Shown here one piece after another: positions 53,830 to 63,763 of a stretch of DNA of 64,000 nt. The notes beneath the pieces are model-generated. The model made no database searches. It saw only the letters and a list, made by a program, of their open reading frames with translations, and was not told the DNA's origin. The position numbers were made by a program, and so were the translations under genes. Origin of the DNA: Pseudomonadota bacterium (GTDB lineage Bacteria; Pseudomonadota; Gammaproteobacteria; Steroidobacterales; Steroidobacteraceae). How positions within the stretch are numbered: position 1 is the stretch's first letter; every line of letters starts with the position of its first letter. The DNA is taken from NCBI GenBank assembly GCA_021805275.1, contig JAJZFQ010000005.1, forward strand, positions 27,475-91,474, read 5' to 3'.

Positions 53830-55177
53830 ACGCGCGCCACAGGAAATACACCGGGACCCCGGTGACGATCACCAGCAGCGTGACGCCCGTGTCGCGCGGG
53901 TCTGTGACCAGCGCATTCGCCAGCATTCCGAGTGAGGCGAGTAGAAACACCGCCGGCACCAGCGGATAGCCCCAGGTGCGATACGGGCGCGGCAGCTCGG
54001 GCTGGGTGCGCCGCAGCACGTACACGCCGGCCACGGTGAGCACGTAGAAGGGCCACAAGCCGAGCACGAAGCGGTCGGCGAGCTGCGCGAAATCGTTCTG
54101 CATCACGTAGACGCAGCCGAGCACCGTAGCCACCCAGATCGCCACGGACGGGCTGCGAAACCGCGGCGACACTCGTCCGACGCTGCGAAACATCAGTCCC
54201 CGGTCGCCCATTGCAAAGATGACCCGCGAGCCGGTCATGAGCGAGGCGTGCAGGCCACTGAACGTCGAGAGCAGCACGACGGCTGCGATCAGCGCCGCGC
54301 CCGCGCTACCGATGAGCGGGATGTGCTGCGCCACGGCGGTCGCGACCAGCGGCGCATCGGCGATCTGCTTGGCCGACAGTGCGTACCAGAAACCGAGGTT
54401 GACCACCAGATAGACCAGCATGACGCAGCAGGTCCCGATGATGAGCGCGAGCGGTAGCGTGCGCTGGGGTCGGGCCACTTCTCCGCCCATGAACGACAGG
54501 TCGGCCCAGCCGTCGTAGGTCCACATCACCGGCACCAGCGCCGAGGCGATCAACGACAGCTGCGCGCCGCCCTGCCAGAGGACGCGGTGCGGCGCCGCAC
54601 CGCCGCCGGAAACGGCAGTGAACGCCAACAGACCGAGCACCAGCAGCGCTGCGTACTTGGCGACGGTGGCCGGTGTCAGCACGGCGACGGCCCGATTGAC
54701 ACCCACGTAGTTGATCGTGCCGACCACCAGGATGGTCGCGGCGGCGACCAGGTGCACCTGCTCGGCGCTGAGCGGAATGAAATACCCCAAGTACTCGGCG
54801 AAGATCGTCGATGTCGCCCCGAGGGCCGAGGCGCGGATGACCGCCAGCTCCGTCCAGCCGAACAGGAATGCGGGCAGCGGGCCGTACCCCTCGAGCAGGT
54901 AGGCGAAGATGCCCCCGGAGCGCGGCATGGCTGCCGCGAGTTCTGCCACCGACAGCGCCCCGGCGAGCGCCACAATGCCGCCGAGCGCCCAGCAAAGCAT
55001 GGCCGGGCCGGGGGACTGCAGGGTCGCTGCGACGGTCGCCGGCACGCGGAAGATGCCGCTGCCCACGGTGACCCCGACGAGCACCGCGACGGAACTCCAC
55101 AGCCCGACGGTGCGCGGCATGCGCTCGCCCCAGGGATCGGCGGCCACGGCCTGATCTTCGCCGACGGATACCCTCAA
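53804..55177 (-). CDS. APC-superfamily amino acid permease
   Basis: A 457-residue integral membrane protein with about 12 helices. The helix-1 motif GVTVGSGIFRVPATVA and the helix-6 to 8 region (MWTYDGWADLSFMGGEVARPQRTLP) are typical of the amino acid-polyamine-organocation family, near the LAT group. The start is TTG at 55177, supported by GGAGG seven bases upstream; no in-frame ATG gives a complete first helix with a comparable site. The substrate is probably an amino acid; no neighbour helps. Confidence 0.85.
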   Translation of the reverse strand: MRVSVGEDQAVAADPWGERMPRTVGLWSSVAVLVGVTVGSGIFRVPATVAATLQSPGPAMLCWALGGIVALAGALSVAELAAAMPRSGGIFAYLLEGYGPLPAFLFGWTELAVIRASALGATSTIFAEYLGYFIPLSAEQVHLVAAATILVVGTINYVGVNRAVAVLTPATVAKYAALLVLGLLAFTAVSGGGAAPHRVLWQGGAQLSLIASALVPVMWTYDGWADLSFMGGEVARPQRTLPLALIIGTCCVMLVYLVVNLGFWYALSAKQIADAPLVATAVAQHIPLIGSAGAALIAAVVLLSTFSGLHASLMTGSRVIFAMGDRGLMFRSVGRVSPRFRSPSVAIWVATVLGCVYVMQNDFAQLADRFVLGLWPFYVLTVAGVYVLRRTQPELPRPYRTWGYPLVPAVFLLASLGMLANALVTDPRDTGVTLLVIVTGVPVYFLWRAFTARRSRA

Positions 55178-55233
55178 CGTCGATCCTCCGGTAAATTGCC
55201 GCAGGATAGCAAACGCCGCGCGAGGCGGACGTC

Positions 55234-56685
55234 TCAGTACCGACGCGCGAGTGCCTCGATATCGGACCGCTCGGCCCCGATCGCCTGGTACAGGGGTACG
55301 TGGCGCCAGCGCGGACCGCCGTTGACAATGGCGGCAAAGGCGATCCAGCCGCCGTCGCGCTTGCGCAGGTAACCGGCGATGCCGCAGACCGAGCGTGGCT
55401 CATCGAGCGTCCCGGTCTTCAGCGCGACCCGGTTAAGCCACGCCGTATCACCCTGGCGCAGGAAGAGGAACGGCGCGTCGTGCGGCGCGACCAGGCCGGC
55501 ATAGAACGCCGGGAAGCGGCGGGTGTCGTGGTACTGGTGCATCAGCAGCCGCACCAGATCGTTCGCCGAGAGCCGATTACCGGTCGTCAGCCCGCTGCCG
55601 CTGAACAACGGCGGGGGGCCGAGCGCGGGCGGATCACCCACCTCGGCGCGCGCCACGAAATCCGCGAGCAGCTGGCTCGCCGAGGCCAGCGTCTCGTGCG
55701 ACTGAGTCAGCGCGCCCATGTCGAGCGTCAGCACGTCAGCAATGTAGTTGTTGGAATACTGCAGCATCCGCCAGAGTTGCTCGCGGACCATCAGGCCGTC
55801 AACCCGTGCGAGCATGTTGGCGTGGAGCGGCAGCGGCGCGAAATGCACCACGACCGGGCCGTCAACCCGTACCCCGATTTCGCGCAGCGCCTCCTTCAGC
55901 AGCAGGCCCGCGCCGCGCGCCGGATCGGACATGGCGCGGTAGACGCGCTGACCGTCCCCGACGGGCACATCGCCGCCGACCGCGAGCGTATCCTCGCCGT
56001 TCACCGTGCGCCGCTCGACCCAAAAGGTCTGCCGGGCGCCGCGCCGCACGGTACGGATGTGCCCGGTCACCGCGATCGGCAGGTGCGTCACGCCGCAGCC
56101 ACCGACGCGCGCATTCGCCCAGGGCGTCGTCGGCACGATTCGGACGCACCACGTGCCGAAGTCCACACCGATCGCCGAGAGCGGCGCATTGTAGGCATTG
56201 TCGCTGCGCAGCAGCGCCGCGCAGCGATCCTGGTTGCCGCAGGCGACCGTGCCGAACGGCAGCGGGTCGACGACGAGCGCGCCGGTGACCTCGCGCAGTC
56301 CTGCGCCGCGCGCCTCGGCCGCCAGCTCCCACAGCGCCCGGTCATCGAGCGAGGGATCGCCCGCACCGGCGAGCAAGAGCTCGCCGCGGAGCACGCCACC
56401 ACGCATGGGCTGCACGGACAGCAAGCGCGTCTGGAACTGCTCGTTGGGCGGCCATTCCTGCAGCGCCTCGGCCGCCGTCGCCAGCTTCGTCAGCGAGGCC
56501 GGCGTCAGGCGCCGGTCGGGATCGAGCTGCTGGATCACCCGGCCGCTGTCCAGGTCCACCGCCAGCGCCGACACCAGCGCACCCCGGCGCTGCAGGCGTG
56601 CCACCGCAGTCCACTCGGCCTGAGCCGGCAGCGTGGCCAGCAGCGAAAGCGCTGCCAATAAAAAAGAAGAGAGCCTCAGGCGCAT
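55234..56685 (-). CDS. dacB: D-alanyl-D-alanine carboxypeptidase/endopeptidase (PBP4, DacB)
   Basis: A 483-residue periplasmic peptidase S13 protein. A signal peptide ends at LPAQA. The catalytic motifs are SLTK (Ser64, Lys67), SNN in LQYSNNYIAD, and KTG in ALKTGTLDEP. It trims or cleaves peptidoglycan cross-links. No neighbour forms an operon with it. Confidence 0.92.
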   Translation of the reverse strand: MRLRLSSFLLAALSLLATLPAQAEWTAVARLQRRGALVSALAVDLDSGRVIQQLDPDRRLTPASLTKLATAAEALQEWPPNEQFQTRLLSVQPMRGGVLRGELLLAGAGDPSLDDRALWELAAEARGAGLREVTGALVVDPLPFGTVACGNQDRCAALLRSDNAYNAPLSAIGVDFGTWCVRIVPTTPWANARVGGCGVTHLPIAVTGHIRTVRRGARQTFWVERRTVNGEDTLAVGGDVPVGDGQRVYRAMSDPARGAGLLLKEALREIGVRVDGPVVVHFAPLPLHANMLARVDGLMVREQLWRMLQYSNNYIADVLTLDMGALTQSHETLASASQLLADFVARAEVGDPPALGPPPLFSGSGLTTGNRLSANDLVRLLMHQYHDTRRFPAFYAGLVAPHDAPFLFLRQGDTAWLNRVALKTGTLDEPRSVCGIAGYLRKRDGGWIAFAAIVNGGPRWRHVPLYQAIGAERSDIEALARRY

Positions 56686-56850
56686 GGCTGGCGATTATGG
56701 TAATTGAAAGTCACGACGGGAAGGGGCGTTGCGACGGGCGGTCAGGTTCGGCGGATGCGTCCTGGCACTGGAGCGGACGGCGGCGCACTGAGCGCCGCCC
56801 CCCCGGAGGAGCTCCCGGGGAAAGACAGAGACGATTGAGAGCAGGACAAT

Positions 56851-56927
56851 TGGCGCGCCCGGAGAGATTCGAACTCCCGACCTCATGGTTCGTAGCCATG
56901 CGCTCTATCCAACTGAGCTACGGGCGC
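56851..56927 (-). tRNA. tRNA-Arg (ACG), CCA encoded
   Basis: A 77-nt cloverleaf on the minus strand. The acceptor stem is GCGCCCG with CGGGCGC, the D arm begins TAGCTCAGTTGG, the anticodon loop is CTACGAA with anticodon ACG, and the T arm is GGGAGTTCGAATCTCTC. The 3' end GCCA includes an encoded CCA. ACG (inosine-modified) reads CGU, CGC and CGA. Confidence 0.97.
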
Positions 56928-57019
56928 GCCGCCTGCCGCCACTGCGGCCGAGGTCGCTTGCGCGAGGCCGCCCAACGGCGGGGGCGCGCATCCTAGCACG
57001 GCTGCCAGCGCACGCAAAA

Positions 57020-58306
57020 TCAATACAGCAGGGCGACGGCCACACCGACGACGGCCACGGCCACCAGCGCCACGGCAGGCTTGCGGCAGACCTTCCAGCC
57101 CCCGAATGTCACCGCGTAAACGGCCTTGAGCACGTTGTTCGAGGAGGCCGCGATCAGGATTGCCGCGGCCAGGCTGCCGAGCGACATACCGGCCACGCTG
57201 CCCTGGGCCAGATTGAGCACGAAGGGGTCGATGTCGGTCACGCCGGAGATTGCGGCCAGGCCGAAGACCCCGGGGCGCCCGAAGCTGGCGCGGACCCAGG
57301 TGGAGGCGAGCGCCACCGCGACGAACAGCCCGGCGAAGGTGGCGGCCGCGAGCAGCTGCAGAGGATTGGTCACGGGCAGCTTGGCGGCGCCCTGCCCCGC
57401 GATCGGCGCTCGCCGCCACCACAGGACGGCGGCAATCACTGCGGTCAGCGCGAACAGCCCCACGCTCGGGGGCAGCAGCATCAGGGCCAGGGGGCGGTTG
57501 AACAGCGCCACGACCACATCGATCCGCAGATACATGATGGCGGTGGCGACGATCATGCCCACCGTCAGTTCCGGTCGCTCGGCGCCGGCCTCGCGCTGCG
57601 CGCGTGCCAGCACCACCGTGGTCGCCGTGGACGAATAGGCTCCCCCGAGGATCGACGGCGTCAGCGCACCGCTCGCCGGAACGTAGCGCTGCAGCAAGTA
57701 GCTCAGGTAGGAAAGACTCGAGACGGCCACCAGAGCCAGCCACACCTGCAGGGGCGTGATCGGTGTCCAGGAGACGACCGGATGGTTGGGCACCAGCGGC
57801 AGGATGATCCCAACCAGAATCAGGAACTTGCCGAGCGTGTACACCTCGTCCCCGGAAACGCGCTGCGCCAGCTGGTGCAGCGCGGAGCGACTCTCGACCA
57901 GCAGGACGATGGCCACCGCGGCGGCCACCAGCACCCACGAGGGCTGCGTGATCGCGACCGGACCGAACGCGTAGGTCAGCAGGCTCACGGCCGGAACGAT
58001 CAGGGTCGGCGGCGTGCCCTCACGCTCGTAGGACCCGCGCGCATGCGCATAGAGCCAGATCGCCACGGCCCCGAGGCCGGCCAGGAAAGGCACCAGCGAC
58101 GGGGCACCGATCAGGTAGAGCAGTTCCCCGAGAAGCGTCAGCAGCGGGAACGTGCGAATGCCGCCCGGCGGTGCGCTGCGCTCGCGCTTATAAACTCCCT
58201 CGAACGCCAGGCCGACGAACACGGCCATCGCCAGTGCGAGCCCGAGGTGAGTCGCCCACTGGAGCCGGAGCAATCCGTGGACCGCCGGGATGCTCGCCCC
58301 GTTCAA
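57020..58306 (-). CDS. MgtC/SapB-DUF4010 family membrane protein
   Basis: A 428-residue integral membrane protein with about 12 hydrophobic segments. The N-terminal half resembles MgtC/SapB (QWATHLGLALAMAVFVGLAFEG). The C-terminal half is DUF4010-like, with GGAYSSTATTVVLARAQRE and ISGVTDIDPFVLNLAQG. The function is unknown; MgtC relatives are tied to magnesium and phosphate homeostasis. The start is TTG at 58306, which overlaps the stop of the VOC gene (TTGA); a longer frame crosses the VOC gene and is rejected. It is the last gene of the cobalamin-linked operon. Confidence 0.8.
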   Translation of the reverse strand: MNGASIPAVHGLLRLQWATHLGLALAMAVFVGLAFEGVYKRERSAPPGGIRTFPLLTLLGELLYLIGAPSLVPFLAGLGAVAIWLYAHARGSYEREGTPPTLIVPAVSLLTYAFGPVAITQPSWVLVAAAVAIVLLVESRSALHQLAQRVSGDEVYTLGKFLILVGIILPLVPNHPVVSWTPITPLQVWLALVAVSSLSYLSYLLQRYVPASGALTPSILGGAYSSTATTVVLARAQREAGAERPELTVGMIVATAIMYLRIDVVVALFNRPLALMLLPPSVGLFALTAVIAAVLWWRRAPIAGQGAAKLPVTNPLQLLAAATFAGLFVAVALASTWVRASFGRPGVFGLAAISGVTDIDPFVLNLAQGSVAGMSLGSLAAAILIAASSNNVLKAVYAVTFGGWKVCRKPAVALVAVAVVGVAVALLY

Positions 58307-58752
58307 GCCACGTGCCCCGGCGCCGCAGCGGCCTTCAGCTCGATGCCGTTGCCCTCCGGATCCTGCAAGTACAGCGACGGCCCTTCCCCTTCGGCGCCAT
58401 AGCGCACGGCCAGCTCCCCCGGCGCCACGCCGCGCGCGCGCAGGTGCGCCCGGATCCTCGCCTCGTCGAACGGCCGGATGAGCAGGCACAGGTGATCCAG
58501 ATTCGGGTCGGCGGCACCGCCCGGCGCCGGCTCACCCGGTCGCGCACGGCGCGGCACCACGTCGATCAGGCAGCGACCCGCGCGCAGCTGGACGAGCTCG
58601 ATGTCGGGCTGCTCACGCTCGACGGGGCAGCCGAGCACATCGCGATAGAAGGCGATCAGCCGGCGGGGGTCATGGGCTCGGAGCACCACGTGATCGATCC
58701 CGGCGATGGTGAAGGGGACGAACTCCGGCTGCTGATCGCTGTGCGCCGCCAT
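58303..58752 (-). CDS. VOC-family (glyoxalase/bleomycin-resistance type) protein
   Basis: A 149-residue metal-binding protein of the vicinal-oxygen-chelate superfamily. The first half has the ligand His in GIDHVVLRAHDPRRLIAFYRDVLG; the second half has LDHLCLLIRPF and the Glu in DPEGNGIELK. It is a lactoylglutathione-lyase-like or dioxygenase-like enzyme without a defined substrate. It begins 37 bp after the cobQ stop, and its stop overlaps the DUF4010 start. Confidence 0.85.
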   Translation of the reverse strand: MAAHSDQQPEFVPFTIAGIDHVVLRAHDPRRLIAFYRDVLGCPVEREQPDIELVQLRAGRCLIDVVPRRARPGEPAPGGAADPNLDHLCLLIRPFDEARIRAHLRARGVAPGELAVRYGAEGEGPSLYLQDPEGNGIELKAAAAPGHVA

Positions 58753-58789
58753 GGGCGCATTGTAGGCCAAGAAGCGCCCGACCGAGGAC

Positions 58790-60247
58790 TCAGCCCGGCG
58801 CGAGCAGCCGCTCCAGTGCGAGGGCCCGCTCGCACTCGTCCGCGAGCCGCTCCAGCGACTGCTCGCGCCGCTGCCCGGGATCAAATGCCGCCGGCGCGGC
58901 GAGGCCCGCCCAGCGCAGCAGCGCGGCGCAGGCGGCCGGCTCCTCGAACAGGCCGTGGACGTAGGTTCCGAGCACCTGCCCGTCGTCCGATAGCGCCCCG
59001 TCGCGGCGCCCCTCCTCGAGCACGAGGAGTGGGCGCTCCAGGGCCGCCCCGGCGCTGCAGCCCATGTGAATCTCGTAGCCGCGCACCGGCTCCCCGCCGA
59101 ACGCGAGCCGCCCCCGGACGTTGCGCAGCTGTTTCTGCGGCGCCAGCTCGGTGCGCAGCCTGAGCCAGCCGAGTCCGGCGCTGCTGCCAGCCGGCCCTTC
59201 GAGACCCAGCGGATCGTCAATCGCATCCCCGAGCATCTGCAATCCCCCGCAGATACCGATCACCCTGCCGCCGTAGCGCAAGTGCCGCTCCAGGTAAGCA
59301 CCCCAGCCATGCTCGCGCAGCGCGGCGAGATCCGCGCGCACGGCCTTGGAGCCGGGCAGGATGAGCAGATCGGCGCCACCGACGTCCCGCGCATCCGCCG
59401 CATAGCGGAAATCGATCTGCGGATGATGGCGCAACGGATCGAAGTCCGTGTGGTTGGAGATTCTCGGCGGCACCGGAACGACCACGCGCAGCAGCTCGGC
59501 CGCACCCGTCCGCCCGAGCGGCTCGCGGCTGATGCCGTCTTCGGCGTCAAGATGCAACTCCTTCAGGTACGGCAGCACTCCGAACACCGGCTTGCCGGTG
59601 CGTCCCTCGAGCCAGCGCAGCCCCGAGTCGAGCAACGCCAGATCGCCACGGAAGCGGTTGATCACGAAGCCGGTAACCCGCGCGCGCTCGGAATCGCCCA
59701 GCAGCTCGAGGGTCCCGACCAGCTGTGCGAACACCCCGCCCCGCTCGATGTCCGCGATCAGCGCCACGGGACAATCCACCGCCTCGGCGAATCCCATGTT
59801 GGCGATGTCGTTGGCGCGCAGGTTGATTTCCGCGGGCGAGCCGGCCCCTTCGACCAGGACGAACTCGTAGGCCGCGGCCAGACGGTGAAACGACTGGAGC
59901 GCCGCCTCGCGCGCGATCCGCTTGTAGTCCTGATAGCCGCTCGCCGAGAGCGTACCGACAGCGCGTCCCTGGATGATCACCTGGGCGTCCTGGTCGCTCT
60001 GCGGCTTCAGCAGGACCGGGTTCATGTCACTGGTCGGCTCGATGCCGGCGGCCTGCGCCTGCAGCGCCTGCGCGCGGCCGAGCTCACCGCCGTCGATTCC
60101 GACCGCGCTGTTGAGCGACATGTTCTGTGGCTTGAACGGCGCGACCCGCACGCCGCGGCGCTTGAGCACGCGACACAGGCCGGCGACCAGCGTGCTCTTG
60201 CCGGCATCCGACCCGGTACCCTGGATCATGAGCACGCGCGCGCTCAT
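58790..60247 (-). CDS. cobQ: Cobyric acid synthase CobQ/CbiP
   Basis: A 485-residue glutamine-dependent amidotransferase that adds four amides to adenosylcobyrinate a,c-diamide. The N-terminal synthetase has [13 protein letters not shown] and [11 protein letters not shown]. The C-terminal glutamine amidotransferase has its catalytic Cys in [10 protein letters not shown] and a His in GTYVHGLFE. The start overlaps the BtuF-like gene stop by ATGA. It is co-transcribed with cobB behind the cobalamin riboswitch. Confidence 0.93.
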   Translation of the reverse strand: MSARVLMIQGTGSDAGKSTLVAGLCRVLKRRGVRVAPFKPQNMSLNSAVGIDGGELGRAQALQAQAAGIEPTSDMNPVLLKPQSDQDAQVIIQGRAVGTLSASGYQDYKRIAREAALQSFHRLAAAYEFVLVEGAGSPAEINLRANDIANMGFAEAVDCPVALIADIERGGVFAQLVGTLELLGDSERARVTGFVINRFRGDLALLDSGLRWLEGRTGKPVFGVLPYLKELHLDAEDGISREPLGRTGAAELLRVVVPVPPRISNHTDFDPLRHHPQIDFRYAADARDVGGADLLILPGSKAVRADLAALREHGWGAYLERHLRYGGRVIGICGGLQMLGDAIDDPLGLEGPAGSSAGLGWLRLRTELAPQKQLRNVRGRLAFGGEPVRGYEIHMGCSAGAALERPLLVLEEGRRDGALSDDGQVLGTYVHGLFEEPAACAALLRWAGLAAPAAFDPGQRREQSLERLADECERALALERLLAPG

Positions 60248-61077
60248 CGCTCGTTCCGCGCGTCGGCTCCGCCCATCTGGCGCGCGCACTGCGCGATGAT
60301 CCGGTGCAGGTGCGCGAGCCCATCCGTAAGCGCCGCAGGCCCAGGCTGGAGGATATCGCTCGATGGAACCGAGAACAGCCGTCCGTGGCGCACCGCCGGG
60401 ATCGAGGCCCAACCGGGCCGCTCGCGCACGCTCTGCGGGTTGAATTTCTTGCCGCACCACGAGGCGATGAGTACGTCGGGGGCGCGCCGCACGACCTCGA
60501 GCGGATCGGCGATGATGCGCGCCTTGGCATGGGGTTGGACGGACAGCTCCGCAAAGCACTCCTCGCCGCCGGCGATCGTGACGAGTTCCCCGACCCAGCG
60601 AATGCCCGAGATCAGCGGCGCGTCCCACTCCTCGAAATACACGCGCGGCCGGCACGGCAGCCGCGCCGCTGCGCGCCGGACGCCTTCGAGTGAACGGTGC
60701 ATCCGCCCGATCAGCGTCTGCGCGCGCCGCTGCGCGCCGACCATTCGACCGAGCACGCCCATGAACTCGAAAATCTCCGCGACGCTGCGCTGGTTGAAGA
60801 TGTGCACCGCGAGTCCGGCGCGGACCAGATCCGCGGCAATGCCCGCCTGCAGGTCGGAGAAGCCGAGCACCAGGTCGGGCTGCAGCGCCACGATGCGCTC
60901 GATCTTGGCGCTGGTGAAGGCCGAGACCCGGGGCTTCTCGCGGCGTGCCTGCGGCGGGCGCACCGTGAATCCGGAAATACCGACAATGCGCTCCTGCTCC
61001 CCGAGCAGGTAGAGCCACTCTGTGGTCTCCTCCGTCAGGCACACGATGCGCCGCGGGCCGATCGTGCGCGTGCTCAT
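60244..61077 (-). CDS. BtuF-like cobalamin/corrinoid-binding protein without visible signal peptide
   Basis: A 277-residue protein of the periplasmic-binding-protein type 3 (BtuF/FhuD) family. It has [42 protein letters not shown] and [22 protein letters not shown]. No signal peptide or lipobox precedes the family fold at this start, and the start is fixed by its ATGA overlap with the cobB stop. It may therefore act in the cytoplasm in corrinoid handling. BtuC and BtuD partners are not in the window. Confidence 0.85.
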   Translation of the reverse strand: MSTRTIGPRRIVCLTEETTEWLYLLGEQERIVGISGFTVRPPQARREKPRVSAFTSAKIERIVALQPDLVLGFSDLQAGIAADLVRAGLAVHIFNQRSVAEIFEFMGVLGRMVGAQRRAQTLIGRMHRSLEGVRRAAARLPCRPRVYFEEWDAPLISGIRWVGELVTIAGGEECFAELSVQPHAKARIIADPLEVVRRAPDVLIASWCGKKFNPQSVRERPGWASIPAVRHGRLFSVPSSDILQPGPAALTDGLAHLHRIIAQCARQMGGADARNER

Positions 61078-62369
61078 GAGCGGAACAGCGCCGCGGCCGC
61101 CCTGGGGTTCGACGGCCAGTAGAAATGGATGTAGCTGGCCGTCACCGAGCCCTGACGAAACACCGCCTCGCCCGGGCCGCCGCGCTGCGTGCGCGCGAGC
61201 CACGCCGGAGTGAGCGCGGTGCGCAGGCGCGAATGGTGGAAGCTGTGTCCGCGCAGCTCCCCCTCGGGAAAGACGACGCTCTGCAGCGCCAGCGCCTGCA
61301 GCCGCGGCTGCATGTCGGTCTGCCCCGGCAGCACGCCCGCCATCGGGTGCGAGCGGCCCTCGAGGTCGGTCAGCTGCTCGAACAGCAGCATCATGCCGCC
61401 GCACTCCGCCACGAGCGGCGCGCCGCGCTGCACGTGCCGGCGCAGACTATCGAGCAGCTCGCGATTGGCGGCGAGACGCCCCGCATGCAGTTCCGGATAG
61501 CCGCCCGGCAGATACAGCGCATCGGCCGGCGGCACCGCTGCGTCGTGCAGCGGGGAGAAGAACGCGAGTGTCGCCCCCATGGCACGCAACAGATCGAGGT
61601 TGGCCGCATAGACGAACGAGAACGCCGCATCCTGCGCCACCGCGATGCGCGCGCCGGCGAGCAGCGGGGGCGGGCGGTCGGAGGCGGCCGCAGGAAAGCT
61701 CACGCGCGGGACCGCCTCCAGCGGCACGCACGCGCCGATTGCCTCGGCAGCGCGATCGAGCCGCGCCTCCAGATCGGCGATCTCGGCGGCCTGGACCAGT
61801 CCCAGGTGCCGCTCCGGGAGGGCCACCGCCGCATCGCGCGCCAGTGCGCCGAGGAAGCGCAGGTCCGCCGCGGGACCGGTGAGACTCGCCTCGAGCATGG
61901 CCGTGTGGCCGGCTCCACCGACACGGTTCGCCAATACGCCGAACACCGTCAGTTCCGGTCGATAGGCACGCAGCCCAAGGGCAATCGCACCGAACGTGCG
62001 GGCCATGGCCGCGGCATCGATGACCAGCAACAGCGGCAGATTGAACTCCAGCGCCAGATCAGCGCTGGAGGGATCTCCGTCATGCAGTCCCATCACACCT
62101 TCGACCAGCAGCAGGTCAGCCTCCTGCGCCGCCCGGCCGAGCAACTCGCGGCAATGCTCCCGCCCACCCATCCACAGATCGAGCTGCTGCACCGGCTGTC
62201 CCGCGGCGCGCGCGAGCAGCATCGGATCGATGAAATCCGGGCCGGTCTTGAACACCCGCACCCGCTTGCCGCTGCGTGTGGCGTGACGCGCGATCGCCGC
62301 GCTCACCGTGGTCTTGCCCTGGCCTGATGCGGGTGCCGAAATCAGCAGCGCAGGCACGCTTGCACTCAT
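61074..62369 (-). CDS. cobB: Cobyrinate a,c-diamide synthase CobB/CbiA
   Basis: A 431-residue amidotransferase that converts cobyrinic acid to its a,c-diamide. [15 protein letters not shown] is the ATP loop and [13 protein letters not shown] follows. The C-terminal glutamine amidotransferase has its catalytic Cys in [10 protein letters not shown] and ends with [10 protein letters not shown]. An ATG at 62369 with a G-rich upstream region is used; GTG at 62372 is adjacent. Its stop overlaps the BtuF-like start. Confidence 0.93.
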   Translation of the reverse strand: MSASVPALLISAPASGQGKTTVSAAIARHATRSGKRVRVFKTGPDFIDPMLLARAAGQPVQQLDLWMGGREHCRELLGRAAQEADLLLVEGVMGLHDGDPSSADLALEFNLPLLLVIDAAAMARTFGAIALGLRAYRPELTVFGVLANRVGGAGHTAMLEASLTGPAADLRFLGALARDAAVALPERHLGLVQAAEIADLEARLDRAAEAIGACVPLEAVPRVSFPAAASDRPPPLLAGARIAVAQDAAFSFVYAANLDLLRAMGATLAFFSPLHDAAVPPADALYLPGGYPELHAGRLAANRELLDSLRRHVQRGAPLVAECGGMMLLFEQLTDLEGRSHPMAGVLPGQTDMQPRLQALALQSVVFPEGELRGHSFHHSRLRTALTPAWLARTQRGGPGEAVFRQGSVTASYIHFYWPSNPRAAAALFRS

Positions 62370-62469
62370 CACTCACCGCCCCCTGCCGATATCCGCGCGT
62401 AACACGCGCCAAGGCCGCGCGACGCAACACGAGTGCGCCGCGCGGCGATCCGACGCGAGAACTTCCGTC

Positions 62470-63048
62470 TCAGTGCGCCCGCAGGCCTGCACGCACCGGC
62501 GAGAGACGCACCACGGCGATATGAACCACCGCCGCGACTGCGACGTAGGCGCAGGTGACTAGCAGGAACCGGCCGTACCAGCTGGTGAAGTTCGCCCACC
62601 ACCCTGACAGACTCGGCTCGGCCACGCGACTGCCCAGCCAGTAGAAGCTGCCCTGCGTCAGCAGGAAGCAGGCCGTGACGCTCGCGAGCACACTCCCGGC
62701 CAGCCGGGCCAGATCGGTCGCGTGGTGCCGGATGCTGCGGCGCAACCAAGCCCCGCCAAACCACAGCACCGAGTAGGCGGGCACGATGAACCAGTACGCC
62801 AGCGTCACGCAGTAGTTACTGACGCCGTAGTACTGAATGGCCACGAAATCGATCGCGATGGCCTCGAGCAACAGCAGCGGCAGCAGCCAGCGCCGCTCGG
62901 CGCCGAAATAGAAGCCCGCCGCGAAAAACACCGCCCAGGACGCATCCGGCAGGACAGAGGCGCTGCCCACATGCCCCCAGCGCGTCGCGGCCATCACGAG
63001 CGCCAACGTTGCGAACCCACCCCACTGCAACCACTTTGACCACTGCAT
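62470..63048 (-). CDS. Small integral membrane protein, first gene after the cobalamin riboswitch
   Basis: A 192-residue protein with five or six hydrophobic segments (GGFATLALVMAATRW, WLLPLLLLEAIAIDFVAI, YGRFLLVTCAYVAVAAVVHI). I do not recognise a named family. The start at 63048 has GGGAG well placed upstream; longer frames run into the riboswitch leader. As the first gene behind a B12 riboswitch and 100 bp before cobB, it may be a corrinoid or cobalt transport component. Confidence 0.75.
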   Translation of the reverse strand: MQWSKWLQWGGFATLALVMAATRWGHVGSASVLPDASWAVFFAAGFYFGAERRWLLPLLLLEAIAIDFVAIQYYGVSNYCVTLAYWFIVPAYSVLWFGGAWLRRSIRHHATDLARLAGSVLASVTACFLLTQGSFYWLGSRVAEPSLSGWWANFTSWYGRFLLVTCAYVAVAAVVHIAVVRLSPVRAGLRAH

Positions 63049-63429
63049 CGAAGAACTCCCTCCGGCACCCATTACGCCGGCATGACTGGTGAAAAACGTC
63101 GGACAAGGACCGAGGCCCGCCGGTCCTCGCCGAGATCCGGCAGACGGCGAGCTGGGAAACGTCGCATAGCAATGGACTGCTGCGGCCCACGCGCGCCACC
63201 CGAAGCGGGCCGGGGCGCCGGCAGAGCGTGCGCAAGAAGGTTTGACGCCGTAGACCCATGTGCGGGCAGCGGTAGCGTCGCCCGGGACGCCGCGTCCATC
63301 AAGTTGCCCATCTGCCCGCTCCTGCACGCGCTCCACGCGCGTAACGGTTGATATCGAGGGCAGTGAGGGATCCGAGGCAGAGAGTCGCGACATCCGGAAC
63401 GTCGCGAACGGTCTGGCTTCGCCCATCGC
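63049..63429 (-). other. Leader between cobalamin riboswitch and first gene, no gene recognised
   Basis: About 380 bp, expected to be transcribed. On the minus strand a hairpin AGGACCG with CGGTCCT (63127-63106) is followed about ten bases later by five T (63095-63091), a candidate regulated terminator. Open frames through it have no protein character. Confidence 0.45.
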
Positions 63430-63640
63430 GAGCCGCCCAGTCTGTCTCGGCCGGTCTCCGGACTCGCGAGTGATGCCTTCGTCGGACCGCACCTTCCCGT
63501 GCCGGCGGCACAGTGGTCTATTGCGGTCTCGGCCTCGCTTACCGTTGCGTGGGCAGCGCCGGAATTGCATTCCCATCGGAGTGCGCACCGGCTTCCCGTT
63601 TCACCCCAGGGCAATAAGCCACTGGGACACCTGAGACGCT
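63430..63640 (-). ncRNA. Cobalamin (B12) riboswitch
   Basis: On the minus strand the conserved order is complete. The 5' part reads GGTGAAACGGGAAGCCGGTG. CTGCCCACGCAACGGT then matches the CTGCCC-x-CGCAACTGT core. The B12 box AGTCCGGAGACCGGCC lies at 63464-63449. It precedes the membrane protein and cobB-btuF-like-cobQ genes, and would lower their expression when cobalamin is plentiful. The outer boundaries are approximate. Confidence 0.92.
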
Positions 63641-63763
63641 CTAGAGTCTACGCGGGCGCCGGAAGCGGCGCAACCGCTCGCCGGGCTCTTCGATATTGCC
63701 GATTGCGACCGCCCGCGGTCACCGCTAGCGTGCGCACGACCCTTCACGCACGGGAGAAGCGCC

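Noticed and set aside
62470..63588. Long minus-strand frame joining the small membrane protein to the riboswitch region
   Set aside because: The upstream residues coincide with conserved riboswitch bases and have no protein character; GGGAG supports the start at 63048.
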